Part shown: positions 25,676-34,362 of the stretch, piece after piece
Layout: every line of letters begins with the position of its first letter
Position numbering within the stretch: the first letter of the stretch is position 1
Source: a virus
DNA length: 64,000 bases
Reading direction: 5' to 3' (one strand)
IMG/VR virus record: IMGVR_UViG_3300035670_000059
Span: 1 to 64,000 of that record
Notes under the pieces: model-generated
Seen by the model: the letters and a program-made list of their open reading frames with translations, nothing else
What the model was told of the DNA's origin: nothing
Database searches by the model: none
Translations under genes and position numbers: made by a program

Positions 25676-26005
25676 ATGCCTTCATTACACACTGATTTTA
25701 TATTAGCATTTGTAACCGGTTCAAATGTAACTTGCTCTTTTTCAAGTTCATATACTTTATATGAAACTCAATATAAATGTACTATTGGAGCAGATGAATA
25801 TAACTATTCTAACAACCCAAGTATAATTTCAGGCAGTGAAGGACAATTGTACAATTTTGCAACCGGTTCTTTTTTTGCACCTTATGTTACAACTGTTGGG
25901 TTATATGATGGATCTTATAATTTGTTAGCAGTAGCTAAACTAGCTAAACCACTTCCCACTTCCCGTACTACAGATACTACTATATTAATAAATTTCGATA
26001 AATAA
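25676..26005 (+). CDS. Short paralog of a tail-protein C-terminal domain (109 aa)
   Basis: The segment YNYSNNPSIISGSEGQL ... TTVGLYDGSYNLLAVAKLAKPLP aligns by eye with the end of the 339-aa protein at 21770 (FNYSTNPSFISGSTGEV; TTVGLYNDANELLAVAKLSRPL). The first 35 residues are different. It looks like a freestanding duplicate of that domain. A role as an alternative or competing subunit in the tail is possible. Confidence 0.7.
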   Translation: MPSLHTDFILAFVTGSNVTCSFSSSYTLYETQYKCTIGADEYNYSNNPSIISGSEGQLYNFATGSFFAPYVTTVGLYDGSYNLLAVAKLAKPLPTSRTTDTTILINFDK

Positions 26006-26011
26006 TTAAAT

Positions 26012-26461
26012 ATGAATTGGTTATATAAAGGGAATGCAATTGAGGATATCTCTCAATTTCCCGAAAACACGTACGGTTTTGTTTACATTGTAACACATAC
26101 CCCTACAAATAAATCCTATATTGGTAAAAAAGTACTTTACCACAATAAAAAAACCAAACTAGGAAAAAAGGAAATAGCTACACAAACAGGTCCAGGTAGA
26201 AAACCTACTACCAAAATAGTAACTAAAGAATCAGATTGGAAAACATATTACGGATCTGAAATAGAAATTAAAAAGTTACTAGCTGAAGGCAAACACAACG
26301 AATTTGAACGAGTTATTTTAAAATTAGTTGACAATAAAAAATTACTTACGTATTTTGAGGTTAAACACCAATTTATATACGAGGTTTTGGAACACCCCAA
26401 TGACTGGTTTAACAACAACATTTTAGGAAAATTTTTCTCCAAGGATTTTTTGTCTTCCTAA
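26012..26461 (+). CDS. GIY-YIG endonuclease (149 aa)
   Basis: YGFVYIVTHTPTNKSYIGKK (residues about 21-40) is the GIY-YIG core, and SDWKTYYGS plus the FEVKHQF glutamate region are typical of the freestanding phage subgroup. The single-domain length of about 150 is usual for it. It lies between the tail genes and the primase gene, a common place for homing-type endonucleases. Its target and whether it is mobile are unknown. Confidence 0.8.
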   Translation: MNWLYKGNAIEDISQFPENTYGFVYIVTHTPTNKSYIGKKVLYHNKKTKLGKKEIATQTGPGRKPTTKIVTKESDWKTYYGSEIEIKKLLAEGKHNEFERVILKLVDNKKLLTYFEVKHQFIYEVLEHPNDWFNNNILGKFFSKDFLSS

Positions 26462-26485
26462 ACCCCATATATTATATTAAGGGTT

Positions 26486-27418
26486 ATGGTGAATCAACTA
26501 CTATTAGCATTAGTAAACTCGGTTTTAGGAATGGGCAAATCCACAGCCCGAAACAACTATGCCTACCATTGTCCTTTTTGCCATCACGTTAAACCTAAAC
26601 TAGAGGTTAACTTAACAGAAAATAAAGAAGGTAAAAATCCATGGCATTGCTGGTCTTGCGATATGCGAGGAAACAGCATTTATTCTTTATTTAAGCAGTG
26701 TAAAACTACTCCCGAAAACATATCTAAAGTTAAGGCTTTAGTGTCCTCTTCTACCTATTCACTTAAAGATACTCAAACGGTAAATACCGTGTCTTTACCT
26801 GAGGAATATGTTAGCCTAGCGTGTCCTGATCCAAATGATATCATGGCTAAACACGCGCTAATCTACCTAAAAAAACGCAATATTAGTCAACATGATGTTA
26901 TAAAATATAACATTGGATATTGTTCTAAAGGATTATATGCTAATATGATTATATTGCCAACTTATGATAAAGATGGTAAATTAAATTACTTTACAGCTCG
27001 TTCCTTTGAAAAAAATCCCTACGTAAAATATAGAAATCCTTCCGTTAGTCGAGACATAATCCCAAATGAACATTTGATCAATTGGAATCTCCCGATAGTG
27101 CTATGTGAGGGACTATTTGATGCTATTGCAATTAAACGAAATGCTATTCCTTTATTAGGTAAAAGCATTGAACCTAATTTAATGAAACGTTTAGTAACAT
27201 CAGCAATTGATAAAATCTACATAGCTTTAGATAAAGACGCTATTAAACAAGCACTAAAATTTTGTGAAATGTTAATAAACGAAGGTAAAGAAGTATACCT
27301 AGTTGAACTAACCAGCAAAGACCCATCCGAACTCGGATTCAAAAACTTTACTAAATTAATCCAAAACACAATCCCTTTAACCTACTATGGTTTAATGGAG
27401 AAAAAACTAACATTATGA
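26486..27418 (+). CDS. DNA primase with zinc finger and TOPRIM domain (310 aa)
   Basis: The N-terminal zinc ribbon uses C29, C32, C55 and C58 (HCPFCHH ... WHCWSCDM). The TOPRIM domain has the glutamate motif LCEGLFDAIAIK (E208) and the DxD motif ALDKDA (D249, D251), followed by KDPSELG. This is DnaG-type primase chemistry in a minimal form without a helicase domain. It overlaps the PD-(D/E)XK nuclease gene by 4 bp (ATGA), linking the two in replication or repair. Confidence 0.85.
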   Translation: MVNQLLLALVNSVLGMGKSTARNNYAYHCPFCHHVKPKLEVNLTENKEGKNPWHCWSCDMRGNSIYSLFKQCKTTPENISKVKALVSSSTYSLKDTQTVNTVSLPEEYVSLACPDPNDIMAKHALIYLKKRNISQHDVIKYNIGYCSKGLYANMIILPTYDKDGKLNYFTARSFEKNPYVKYRNPSVSRDIIPNEHLINWNLPIVLCEGLFDAIAIKRNAIPLLGKSIEPNLMKRLVTSAIDKIYIALDKDAIKQALKFCEMLINEGKEVYLVELTSKDPSELGFKNFTKLIQNTIPLTYYGLMEKKLTL

Positions 27419-28185
27419 TCAAAAAATCATACAATCGTATCCTAGAGGTATCTAAAGATCACAAGCAAATTACTCTTCCAGATTCAAGATACTACAGACG
27501 TAATGGAGAATATTACCCTTCAGTAACATATGTTTTAAATTCATACCCTAAAGGTAAACATTTTGAAGAATGGTTGAAACGACATGGTTATACTGCTGAC
27601 TACATTGTAAAAAAATCAGCTGAAGCTGGTACATTAACTCACGAACTTATAGAATCATACCTAAATGGTGAAGAAATTAATTATTTAGATTCTAAAGGAT
27701 ATCCTACAATGGATATTGAAATCTGGAAAATGGTTTTACGCTTTGTAGATTTTTGGGAAACACATACTCCAACTTTAATTGAAACTGAAGTACATCTATT
27801 TTCAGATGAATTAAAAGTAGCAGGTACTTGTGATTTGGTATGTGAATTTGGGGGTGAAAGATGGATTATAGATTTAAAAACATCTAATCATTTGCAAACT
27901 ACCTACGATTTGCAAGGAGCAGTTTATGCTAAATGCTATGAGGAATGTTTTGAGAAAAAAATTGACCGAGTAGGTATACTTTGGCTCAAATCATCTTCAC
28001 GAGGTGAAGATAAAAGTGGCAATAGAATTAAAGGCAAAAATTGGGAAATTCACGAATCCGAAAGAACACAAGAGGAAAATTTAGACATATTCAAATCAGT
28101 ATATAAAATATTTAGTCTAGAAAACCCAAAACACAAACCAGCTAGCGAAAGTTTTGTAACAACTATAAAAAGAAATATAGGATAA
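27415..28185 (+). CDS. PD-(D/E)XK nuclease, RecB/Cas4-like (256 aa)
   Basis: Catalytic residues are readable in order: the GTLTHELIE helix, D140 in GTCDLVCEF, D153-L-K155 in WIIDLKTS, and the helix LQGAVYAKCYEE. This is the PDDEXK_1 (RecB-family exonuclease) arrangement. The protein could process ends during replication, recombination or host DNA degradation. Translational coupling to the primase (ATGA) favours a replication-linked role. Confidence 0.8.
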   Translation: MIKKSYNRILEVSKDHKQITLPDSRYYRRNGEYYPSVTYVLNSYPKGKHFEEWLKRHGYTADYIVKKSAEAGTLTHELIESYLNGEEINYLDSKGYPTMDIEIWKMVLRFVDFWETHTPTLIETEVHLFSDELKVAGTCDLVCEFGGERWIIDLKTSNHLQTTYDLQGAVYAKCYEECFEKKIDRVGILWLKSSSRGEDKSGNRIKGKNWEIHESERTQEENLDIFKSVYKIFSLENPKHKPASESFVTTIKRNIG

Positions 28186-28244
28186 AATTTGGAGAAGCAA
28201 AAGCTCTTTCGTAACTTTATACTATTAAAATTTAAATAAAGGTT

Positions 28245-28255
28245 ATATTTATAAT
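28245..28255 (+). promoter_or_regulatory. Late-promoter motif ATATTTATAAT
   Basis: Ends 12 nt before the kinase start at 28268; places the kinase and fusion-protein genes in the late class. Confidence 0.65.
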
Positions 28256-28267
28256 AAACTATTTTTT

Positions 28268-29068
28268 ATGATTAGTTTAATGCAATTGCTAAAAGAAGTA
28301 CAAGGCAACCCCAAAGCAATAATTTTAGCGGGTGCACCAGGTGCGGGTAAAGGATTTATCTTAAAGGGTCTAGATTTAGGCGGATTAAAAGTCTTTAATC
28401 TAGACAATACTTTTGTAGACTTACTAAAACAAGCCAATATTTCTTTAGATTTAAAATCTCTTGGCCCCGAAGATAGAAGTGCAGCAGCTCAAGCAATGGT
28501 TCAAGCAACAACCAAACTAAAAAAAGAAACTATCCCACAAGCCATAGCTAATCAAGAATCATTTATATTAGATGGTACAGCTTCATCAGTTAAACAAACA
28601 AGTGAACTAAAATCTGAATTGGAAAATGCAGGATATGAAGTATTTATGCTATATGTTTATACTGATTTAGAACGTTCACTACAACAAAACCAAGATAGAT
28701 TTGAAAAATCTGGAGGCACCGATAGAAGCCTAGCCCCAGCTATTGTATTACGTACTTGGGCTGAGGTAACTAAAAATTACGATACTTACAAGTCAATGTT
28801 TGGTAATAATTTTGTATCGGTAGCTAATACTTTAAAGGATGAAAAGTTAAAAGATTTAGAATCTATTGTAGACAAATATCTTAGACCATTTACACCTAAA
28901 GATACTAAAGAAAAAGATCCTAAAGCACAAGCTCGAGCTAAAAAAGCAAAAGAACAATTAAATCAAGAAGTATCTGCTTTATTGCAAGACGAAGGGGTAG
29001 CTAATATAATTAACAATTCTGTTTCTAAGGAAGAAGCACAATCTAAAATACAACAATTCTTATCTTAA
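28268..29068 (+). CDS. P-loop kinase, zeta-toxin/AAA_33-like (266 aa)
   Basis: Walker A is GAPGAGKG at residues 22-29, followed by LKVFNLDNTF and an ILDGTASS strand, as in AAA_33/zeta-type small-molecule kinases. The N-terminus MISLMQLLKEVQ resembles a T4 capsid-targeting peptide and precedes the enzymatic fold. The C-terminal 60 residues are a lysine-rich helix. Its stop overlaps the start of the nucleotidyltransferase fusion, suggesting a two-enzyme pathway. The substrate is unknown. Confidence 0.7.
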   Translation: MISLMQLLKEVQGNPKAIILAGAPGAGKGFILKGLDLGGLKVFNLDNTFVDLLKQANISLDLKSLGPEDRSAAAQAMVQATTKLKKETIPQAIANQESFILDGTASSVKQTSELKSELENAGYEVFMLYVYTDLERSLQQNQDRFEKSGGTDRSLAPAIVLRTWAEVTKNYDTYKSMFGNNFVSVANTLKDEKLKDLESIVDKYLRPFTPKDTKEKDPKAQARAKKAKEQLNQEVSALLQDEGVANIINNSVSKEEAQSKIQQFLS

Positions 29069-31101
29069 TGAATTCACTAGTAAAGGAAATAGTTAAAAAC
29101 TTACTACCCGAAGAGGAAAAAAAACAAACCACCGCACTATATGCAGGTGGTTTTAAACCTCCCACTGCGGGCCACTTTGATGTTGTTAAAGAAGCACTTA
29201 GACAAAACCCAGAAATAGATGAATTTATAATTTTTGTAGGTTCCAAAGAACGTGACGGTGTATCGCAAGATGAATCTTTATTGATTTGGGAGATATATAA
29301 CAAATATCTACCATTTAAGGTTAAAATAGAACCTAGTTCTTTACCACCAATTAAAGCAGTATATGATTTTGCAAAAGATCATCCCACAAGAGAAATATTG
29401 TGGATTTTAGGTGCTAGAGAAGATAATGAACAAGACTTTACTGATATTGGTTCACGCACCAAATCTATAACTAACTACCCAAACATTGAGGCTAGAACTA
29501 TTATAACAAAAGGTAGAGTATCAGGTACAGCTGCTAGAAATGCTTCTAAAGTATCATTTGAAAAATTTGAACCATTCCTACCTAGTGTTTTAACACCTGA
29601 AGAAAAACAGGAAGTATATCAAATAGTATCTGGTAAAATACAAGAAAATGATCCTAAAGTGGGCACCGGAAAAAAACCTAAAGGATCAGGTAGAAGATTA
29701 TACACAGATGAAGATCCTACAGATACTGTAAGTGTTAAATTTTCTACTAAACAAGACATTATAGATACTTTTAATAAAGCATCATTTAAATCCAAATCTC
29801 ATGCTCGCCAGTCTCAAATTATAAATTTGGTGCATCAAAGAGTAAGAGCAGCTTATGATAGAGCTAAAGATCCTGACGTAAAAAAACGCTTGAAAATAGC
29901 TTTAGACTATGCTGAACAAAGAAAAGAAGCATCCAAGGAAAAAACACAACGCTTGAAAGACCAAAAAGAAAATATAGATCCAAAATCTCAAGCTAAGCAT
30001 AAAGGTAAAGCTGCACCTTATGGTTCAGGATACAGTAAATTACAACTTGATGAAAATGCTTCATATTCTAACCATATTGATTATAAGCAAAAAATCAAGG
30101 CATTAACCAAACATATGATGGATAAAGGGATGAATATTGTTCCTTTACCTAAAGTAGTATTTAAACATGGAGATGAAGAAAATGCAAAACAATTTCTAGG
30201 TAAAACAGCTTACTATGACCCCGAAGCTATGGAAATTGTGTTGTATACAGAAGGTCGTCATCCCAAAGATATAGTACGATCATTTTCTCATGAAATGATT
30301 CACCACATCCAAAATTTAGAAGGTAGATTAGGTAATGTAGCTACAACTAATACATTAGAAGATGACCATCTAGATAAACTAGAACAAGAAGCTAATCTAA
30401 ACGGAACAATGACATTTAGAAATTGGACCGATAGTTTAAATGAAGCAATAGTTGGAAATAAAATTGTATGTGATAATTGTGGCTGGAGTTGGAATATAGA
30501 AGATGGGGGAAAAAATTTATTTGTATGTCATAAATGTGGACATGACAATGCCCATTTAAATGAAAAGAAATCTAAAGACCCATTCGGTCTAAACGCATAT
30601 GCTATGGAATTAGCCCGTTTAAGGGAAGAAGAAACAGAATACACAATATATTGCGATATGGATAGTGTATTAGTTGATTTTGATCGTGGATATCAAGAAT
30701 TAACAGGCATGACTAGCCAACAAGCGGATGCTAATGGAGTAGAAGCATTTTGGGATCCAATCTCTAAAGCAGGAGCTAAATTTTGGATCACATTACAATG
30801 GATGCCAGATGGAAAACAACTATGGAACTATATTAAAAAATATAATCCAATATTATTGTCTGCCCCATCACGCGAAGAATCTTCTAAATTGGGTAAAAGA
30901 GTTTGGGTAAAGCGAGAACTACCTGGTGTAAAACTTATTTTAAAATATGCTGCCCAAAAACAGGAATATGCTTCTCCAACTTCTATTCTAATAGATGATA
31001 GACAAAAAAATATAGACCAATGGGAAGCAGCAGGGGGAATTGGTATCTTACACACTAGCACCCCTAATACTATTAAACAGTTACAACAACTAGGACTATG
31101 A
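29068..31101 (+). CDS. Four-domain fusion: nucleotidyltransferase, HExxH peptidase-like, zinc ribbon, HAD phosphatase (677 aa)
   Basis: Residues 21-190 form a cytidylyltransferase-like fold (YAGGFKPPTAGH; SGTAARNA as the ISSTxxR equivalent). Residues 190-330 are a lysine-rich linker. Residues about 340-450 hold a zinc-peptidase motif, SHEMIHHIQ, with the first His at 408. A zinc ribbon follows (CDNC at 468-471 and CHKC). Residues 525-677 are a HAD/5'-nucleotidase-like domain with DMDSVLVDFD at 530. All domains appear intact. I know no standard phage protein with this whole set. Confidence 0.75.
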   Translation: MNSLVKEIVKNLLPEEEKKQTTALYAGGFKPPTAGHFDVVKEALRQNPEIDEFIIFVGSKERDGVSQDESLLIWEIYNKYLPFKVKIEPSSLPPIKAVYDFAKDHPTREILWILGAREDNEQDFTDIGSRTKSITNYPNIEARTIITKGRVSGTAARNASKVSFEKFEPFLPSVLTPEEKQEVYQIVSGKIQENDPKVGTGKKPKGSGRRLYTDEDPTDTVSVKFSTKQDIIDTFNKASFKSKSHARQSQIINLVHQRVRAAYDRAKDPDVKKRLKIALDYAEQRKEASKEKTQRLKDQKENIDPKSQAKHKGKAAPYGSGYSKLQLDENASYSNHIDYKQKIKALTKHMMDKGMNIVPLPKVVFKHGDEENAKQFLGKTAYYDPEAMEIVLYTEGRHPKDIVRSFSHEMIHHIQNLEGRLGNVATTNTLEDDHLDKLEQEANLNGTMTFRNWTDSLNEAIVGNKIVCDNCGWSWNIEDGGKNLFVCHKCGHDNAHLNEKKSKDPFGLNAYAMELARLREEETEYTIYCDMDSVLVDFDRGYQELTGMTSQQADANGVEAFWDPISKAGAKFWITLQWMPDGKQLWNYIKKYNPILLSAPSREESSKLGKRVWVKRELPGVKLILKYAAQKQEYASPTSILIDDRQKNIDQWEAAGGIGILHTSTPNTIKQLQQLGL

Positions 31102-31673
31102 GTAAAGAATCAATTTTAAAGAAAGACTTCCAGGAAAAAGACGTACAACGTCTCCGCAATCTTGTACAAGGCAAGTATGGAGAAAAAACCCGCTCAAGCG
31201 TTGGTTTTTCCCAAAAAGAAGAATTTCATAGCGAAGGAGATATATGGGAAGCAGAAGGTAGAACATGGACTATTAAAGATGGCATCAGACAAAACCTAAC
31301 CAAATTTGATAAAGCCAAAAAATACCACGTAATGCCTTTATTGTGCCCTAGTTGCAATAAAGTGATGAAAAATCGTAACGATAAACCATTTTATAACATA
31401 CATAAAATGTGTTTTAATTGTGTTATTGATATGGAAGCAAGGCTAAGAAAAGAAGGCAAGTGGGAAGAATACGAAAACAACATTCACAACAACGAAATAG
31501 AAAATAAAATTATAGAGTACAAATTGTGGATTGAAGAAAAATTAAGTGAAAGCAACAATTCTTTTGTTTCCGAAGACGGAGATGTTGAAAATTGGAGGGG
31601 TAAAATAAATGTAGAACTAGTAAATAACAGTGTAGAAGAAGTGGTTAAATATTTAGAATCGCTTAAAAGGTAG
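31098..31673 (+). CDS. Zinc-ribbon phage protein (191 aa)
   Basis: CPSCNKVM and CFNCVIDME (about residues 78-115) form a four-cysteine zinc site in a conserved context, followed by an acidic helical C-terminus. The N-terminal part (WEAEGRTWTIKDGIRQNLTKFDKAKK) is of a type common in T4-like phages, where it remains uncharacterised. The start overlaps the stop of the fusion gene (ATGA). A nucleic-acid or protein-binding role is likely but unproven. Confidence 0.7.
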   Translation: MSKESILKKDFQEKDVQRLRNLVQGKYGEKTRSSVGFSQKEEFHSEGDIWEAEGRTWTIKDGIRQNLTKFDKAKKYHVMPLLCPSCNKVMKNRNDKPFYNIHKMCFNCVIDMEARLRKEGKWEEYENNIHNNEIENKIIEYKLWIEEKLSESNNSFVSEDGDVENWRGKINVELVNNSVEEVVKYLESLKR

Positions 31674-31679
31674 TTCTGC

Positions 31680-31690
31680 ATATTTATAAC
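31680..31690 (+). promoter_or_regulatory. Late-promoter motif ATATTTATAAC
   Basis: Ends 14 nt before the start at 31705. Confidence 0.65.
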
Positions 31691-31704
31691 ATATACATAA
31701 TATT

Positions 31705-32004
31705 ATGAAAGATAATTTTGACATCCACAAATGGAATTTAGAACGTTACTTAAACGAAAGCCAAGAACGTGAACAGACAAACGAAAACCAAGAAAGTAAA
31801 CAGACAGCAGTAGATTGGTTGATTGGACAATTAAACAAGTCAGGATTTGCTCAAGTTGTAACAGATGAAGAAATTAAACAAGCCAAAGAGATGGAGAAGG
31901 AGCAGATAATGAATTCTTATGAACAAGGTATAAAGGATGATGATGGATACGGTGGTTATATTTCAAATTCAGAAAATTACTATAACCAAACTTACGGTAA
32001 ATAA
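31705..32004 (+). CDS. Small polar hypothetical protein (99 aa)
   Basis: The N-terminus has FDIHKWNLERYLNESQ, a short amphipathic helix ending in LNE, followed by a Glu/Gln-rich low-complexity stretch and a short C-terminal domain (GYGGYISNSENYYNQTYGK). It is flanked by two late-promoter motifs. The leading helix resembles those of neighbouring accessory proteins and could be a packaging peptide. No family is recognised. Confidence 0.6.
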   Translation: MKDNFDIHKWNLERYLNESQEREQTNENQESKQTAVDWLIGQLNKSGFAQVVTDEEIKQAKEMEKEQIMNSYEQGIKDDDGYGGYISNSENYYNQTYGK

Positions 32005-32038
32005 AATAAGACATGTCTCTGAACGAAAACTAATTTTA

Positions 32039-32049
32039 ATATTTATAAA
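32039..32049 (+). promoter_or_regulatory. Late-promoter motif ATATTTATAAA
   Basis: Ends 12 nt before the start at 32062. Confidence 0.6.
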
Positions 32050-32061
32050 TAAAATATAACC

Positions 32062-32676
32062 ATGAGCGATTTTAACTATATTGAGTATCTAAAAAATAAC
32101 CCATTACTTAAGGGTGAAAAAACTCAATCCACAAAATTAATTACTGAAGCACAAGAAGACACAATCGATAGCTTACAAAAAGCAGCTGATGACACTTCTA
32201 AAATGCCAGCAGATAGAGATGAAGCAAGGAATAAAATGTATGCTATGAAAAAAGCTAAGATGAAAGTATCTGAGCTTAAAGCTAAAATCCGTGAAGAAAT
32301 TCTCTCTACTTTAAGCGAAGAAGAGGATTACGAGAAAATGGGACGCGAAGTAGAATATGGTATTTTCCCTGGATCTGAAGAAGATGAATTATCACCTGAA
32401 GAAATGATGGGTGATATGGAAGATATGGAAGATATGCCAATTGATGAAGCTAAAGGAGACGAAGAAGAAGCACCAGCAGAAGAAGAAATGGATGCTGAAG
32501 TAAACGTTGACGTTGAAGCAGCTCCTGCTCAAGGCTTATCAGCTGAAGAACAAGAAATCCAAAATAGCTTAAAAATCGCTTACGACAATGCTGCTGCTAT
32601 TGGCGATCAAAAACTAGCTGATCAAATTGGTAACTCTATTACTTTCTTTACTAGAACACACATAGTAGAAAGATAA
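32062..32676 (+). CDS. Acidic hypothetical virion-cluster protein (204 aa)
   Basis: The N-terminal helix (FNYIEYLKNNPLLKG, then KLITEAQED) is followed by a basic helix SELKAKIREEILSTLSEEE and a very acidic, Met/Glu-rich middle (EEMMGDMEDMEDMPIDEAKG), similar in composition to the scaffold protein. The C-terminal 45 residues form a neutral helical domain (LKIAYDNAAAIGDQKLADQIGN). Late-promoter control and composition suggest an internal head or core protein. The next gene starts one base after its stop. Confidence 0.65.
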   Translation: MSDFNYIEYLKNNPLLKGEKTQSTKLITEAQEDTIDSLQKAADDTSKMPADRDEARNKMYAMKKAKMKVSELKAKIREEILSTLSEEEDYEKMGREVEYGIFPGSEEDELSPEEMMGDMEDMEDMPIDEAKGDEEEAPAEEEMDAEVNVDVEAAPAQGLSAEEQEIQNSLKIAYDNAAAIGDQKLADQIGNSITFFTRTHIVER

Positions 32677-32677
32677 T

Positions 32678-33907
32678 ATGCTTAACGAGCGTAAACTTAC
32701 CAAAAATGAACTAGGCCAAAGAGATATTGCTCTTAAGGGTCTAGTTAAAAACAAACGCTCATTGGTTAAAAAATATGGTAAGGACGCAGAAAAAGTTATG
32801 TACGGAATAGCAACAAAACAAGCAAAACAGAAACAAGAAGCCATGAATCTAGAAAATCTCAAAAGCATGATAGAAGCTGCTCTTAAGAACCCAGATAAAG
32901 CCGATCTTAACAAAGACGGTAAATTATCTGATTATGAAGAGAAAAGAGGAGCAGCCATAGAAAAAGCTATGGTTAAAGAAGAAGAACAACCCGATGCAAT
33001 CGATACTGTAACATTAGATGTTCCTTTATTTATCCGTATGCTAGAATATGCTAAAGAGGAAGCAGCCGATGACATGGACTTACATGAATTAGCTACCAAA
33101 ACTATTGCTTTAAGTAAACAAAGAGGTATCTTATCTATGGAAGATTACGATACTTTAATCCCACCTGCAGATCAAATAGATGAAAATGTAGATGATATGG
33201 CTAAGGTATATTGGATGCAACAACTTAAACAAGGTAAAATAGACAAACTTCCAGATGATCCTAAAGAAGCATTTCTACAACAGATGATGAAAGATCAAAT
33301 GGATCATGATAAAGAAACTTTACGTAGAGAACGTGGTTTGGAAGAAGATTTAGATGTAGGACATCAAGATGATGAGCCAAACATGTTAAAATCTGATTTA
33401 TACCGTATAGTAAAGTATGGTATGGAACTATACCAAATGATGGATAAGTATGATGATATGCCTGGTGAAGTTGATTTTCCACATTGGTGGCAGTCTAAAG
33501 TAACTAAAGCTAAAGATATGATTGCTTCTGCTCACCACTATTTACAAGGTGAAGAGCAAGTAGCTCAAATCGATGCTATGATGATGGAAGAAAAATCTGA
33601 TGAGCTAAAAAAAGGTGATAAAGTATCACACAACAATATAGAAAAAGTAATTAAAAAAATAGTAGGTTCACACGCACTAGTACAAAAAGCTGAAAAAGAA
33701 AAAGGTGAATTTACAGACCCCACAGTTGAAAAAGTAGCAACCCACAAGTTAAAGAAACTTGAAGAATTAATTAGAGAAAAACTTACCGCAAAAACACCAA
33801 TGAAAAAATACATTGAAGATTTTGCTAAAAGTGATGCCCCACAATTCAAAGGCAAATCTAAAGAAAAAAAACGTGAAATGGCAATAGCTGCTAAATTATC
33901 CAAATAA
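32678..33907 (+). CDS. Acidic helical protein with EF-hand-like loop (409 aa)
   Basis: DLNKDGKLSDYEE (about residues 76-88) has the spacing of an EF-hand calcium loop or dockerin. Other segments are AKVYWMQQLKQGKIDKLP, LYRIVKYGMELYQMMDKYDDM and PHWWQSKVTKAKDMIASAHHYL, which I associate with uncharacterised virion-region proteins of T4-like marine phages. The C-terminus is basic (KGKSKEKKREMAIAAKLSK). It overlaps the next gene by one base. A role inside the head is plausible, not shown. Confidence 0.65.
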   Translation: MLNERKLTKNELGQRDIALKGLVKNKRSLVKKYGKDAEKVMYGIATKQAKQKQEAMNLENLKSMIEAALKNPDKADLNKDGKLSDYEEKRGAAIEKAMVKEEEQPDAIDTVTLDVPLFIRMLEYAKEEAADDMDLHELATKTIALSKQRGILSMEDYDTLIPPADQIDENVDDMAKVYWMQQLKQGKIDKLPDDPKEAFLQQMMKDQMDHDKETLRRERGLEEDLDVGHQDDEPNMLKSDLYRIVKYGMELYQMMDKYDDMPGEVDFPHWWQSKVTKAKDMIASAHHYLQGEEQVAQIDAMMMEEKSDELKKGDKVSHNNIEKVIKKIVGSHALVQKAEKEKGEFTDPTVEKVATHKLKKLEELIREKLTAKTPMKKYIEDFAKSDAPQFKGKSKEKKREMAIAAKLSK

Positions 33908-34362
33908 TGACAGCATCAGAATTACGAGATAGAATAAAATTGCTTGTAAAACAAGTATACAAGGAAAAAACTAAATCTGATGATGCTGCCTTAGCATACG
34001 ATGAATTGGTTAAATTTCCTGAACTTAAAGCTGTTATCGTATCTTTGCTTACCCCTGATTTTGATAAATTCCTAGAATCTGTAGATTGGGTAGCACCTCG
34101 TCCTTCAACATTTAGAGTAAATCTTTTAAACGGTGAAAATTTTGTACTATTCTATGATCCAAGAAGTTGGATAGCTCAAGTGGAAGGTAAAAAATACTAC
34201 CTGTTAAATCTCGATGAAGAAGAAATGGCTGCCAAATCTGTATCCCGTATCTTAACTTACGGAGGTAAAACCGCAACAGGAGCAGGAGCAGATGTAGATG
34301 GAGCAGAAGAAATACCACCTGCAGAAGAAACAACACCTGAAGAAACCCCAGCTGGAGTATAA
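33907..34362 (+). CDS. Hypothetical protein with acidic tail (151 aa)
   Basis: A basic N-terminal helix (SELRDRIKLLVKQVYKEKT) is followed by an alpha/beta domain (FRVNLLNGENFVLFYDPRSWIAQVEGKKYYLLNL) and a Pro/Glu/Thr-rich tail (EEIPPAEETTPEETPAGV). It is coupled on both sides by one-base stop/start overlaps. No family is recognised. Its place in the accessory run of co-regulated genes is the only clue to function. Confidence 0.65.
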   Translation: MTASELRDRIKLLVKQVYKEKTKSDDAALAYDELVKFPELKAVIVSLLTPDFDKFLESVDWVAPRPSTFRVNLLNGENFVLFYDPRSWIAQVEGKKYYLLNLDEEEMAAKSVSRILTYGGKTATGAGADVDGAEEIPPAEETTPEETPAGV

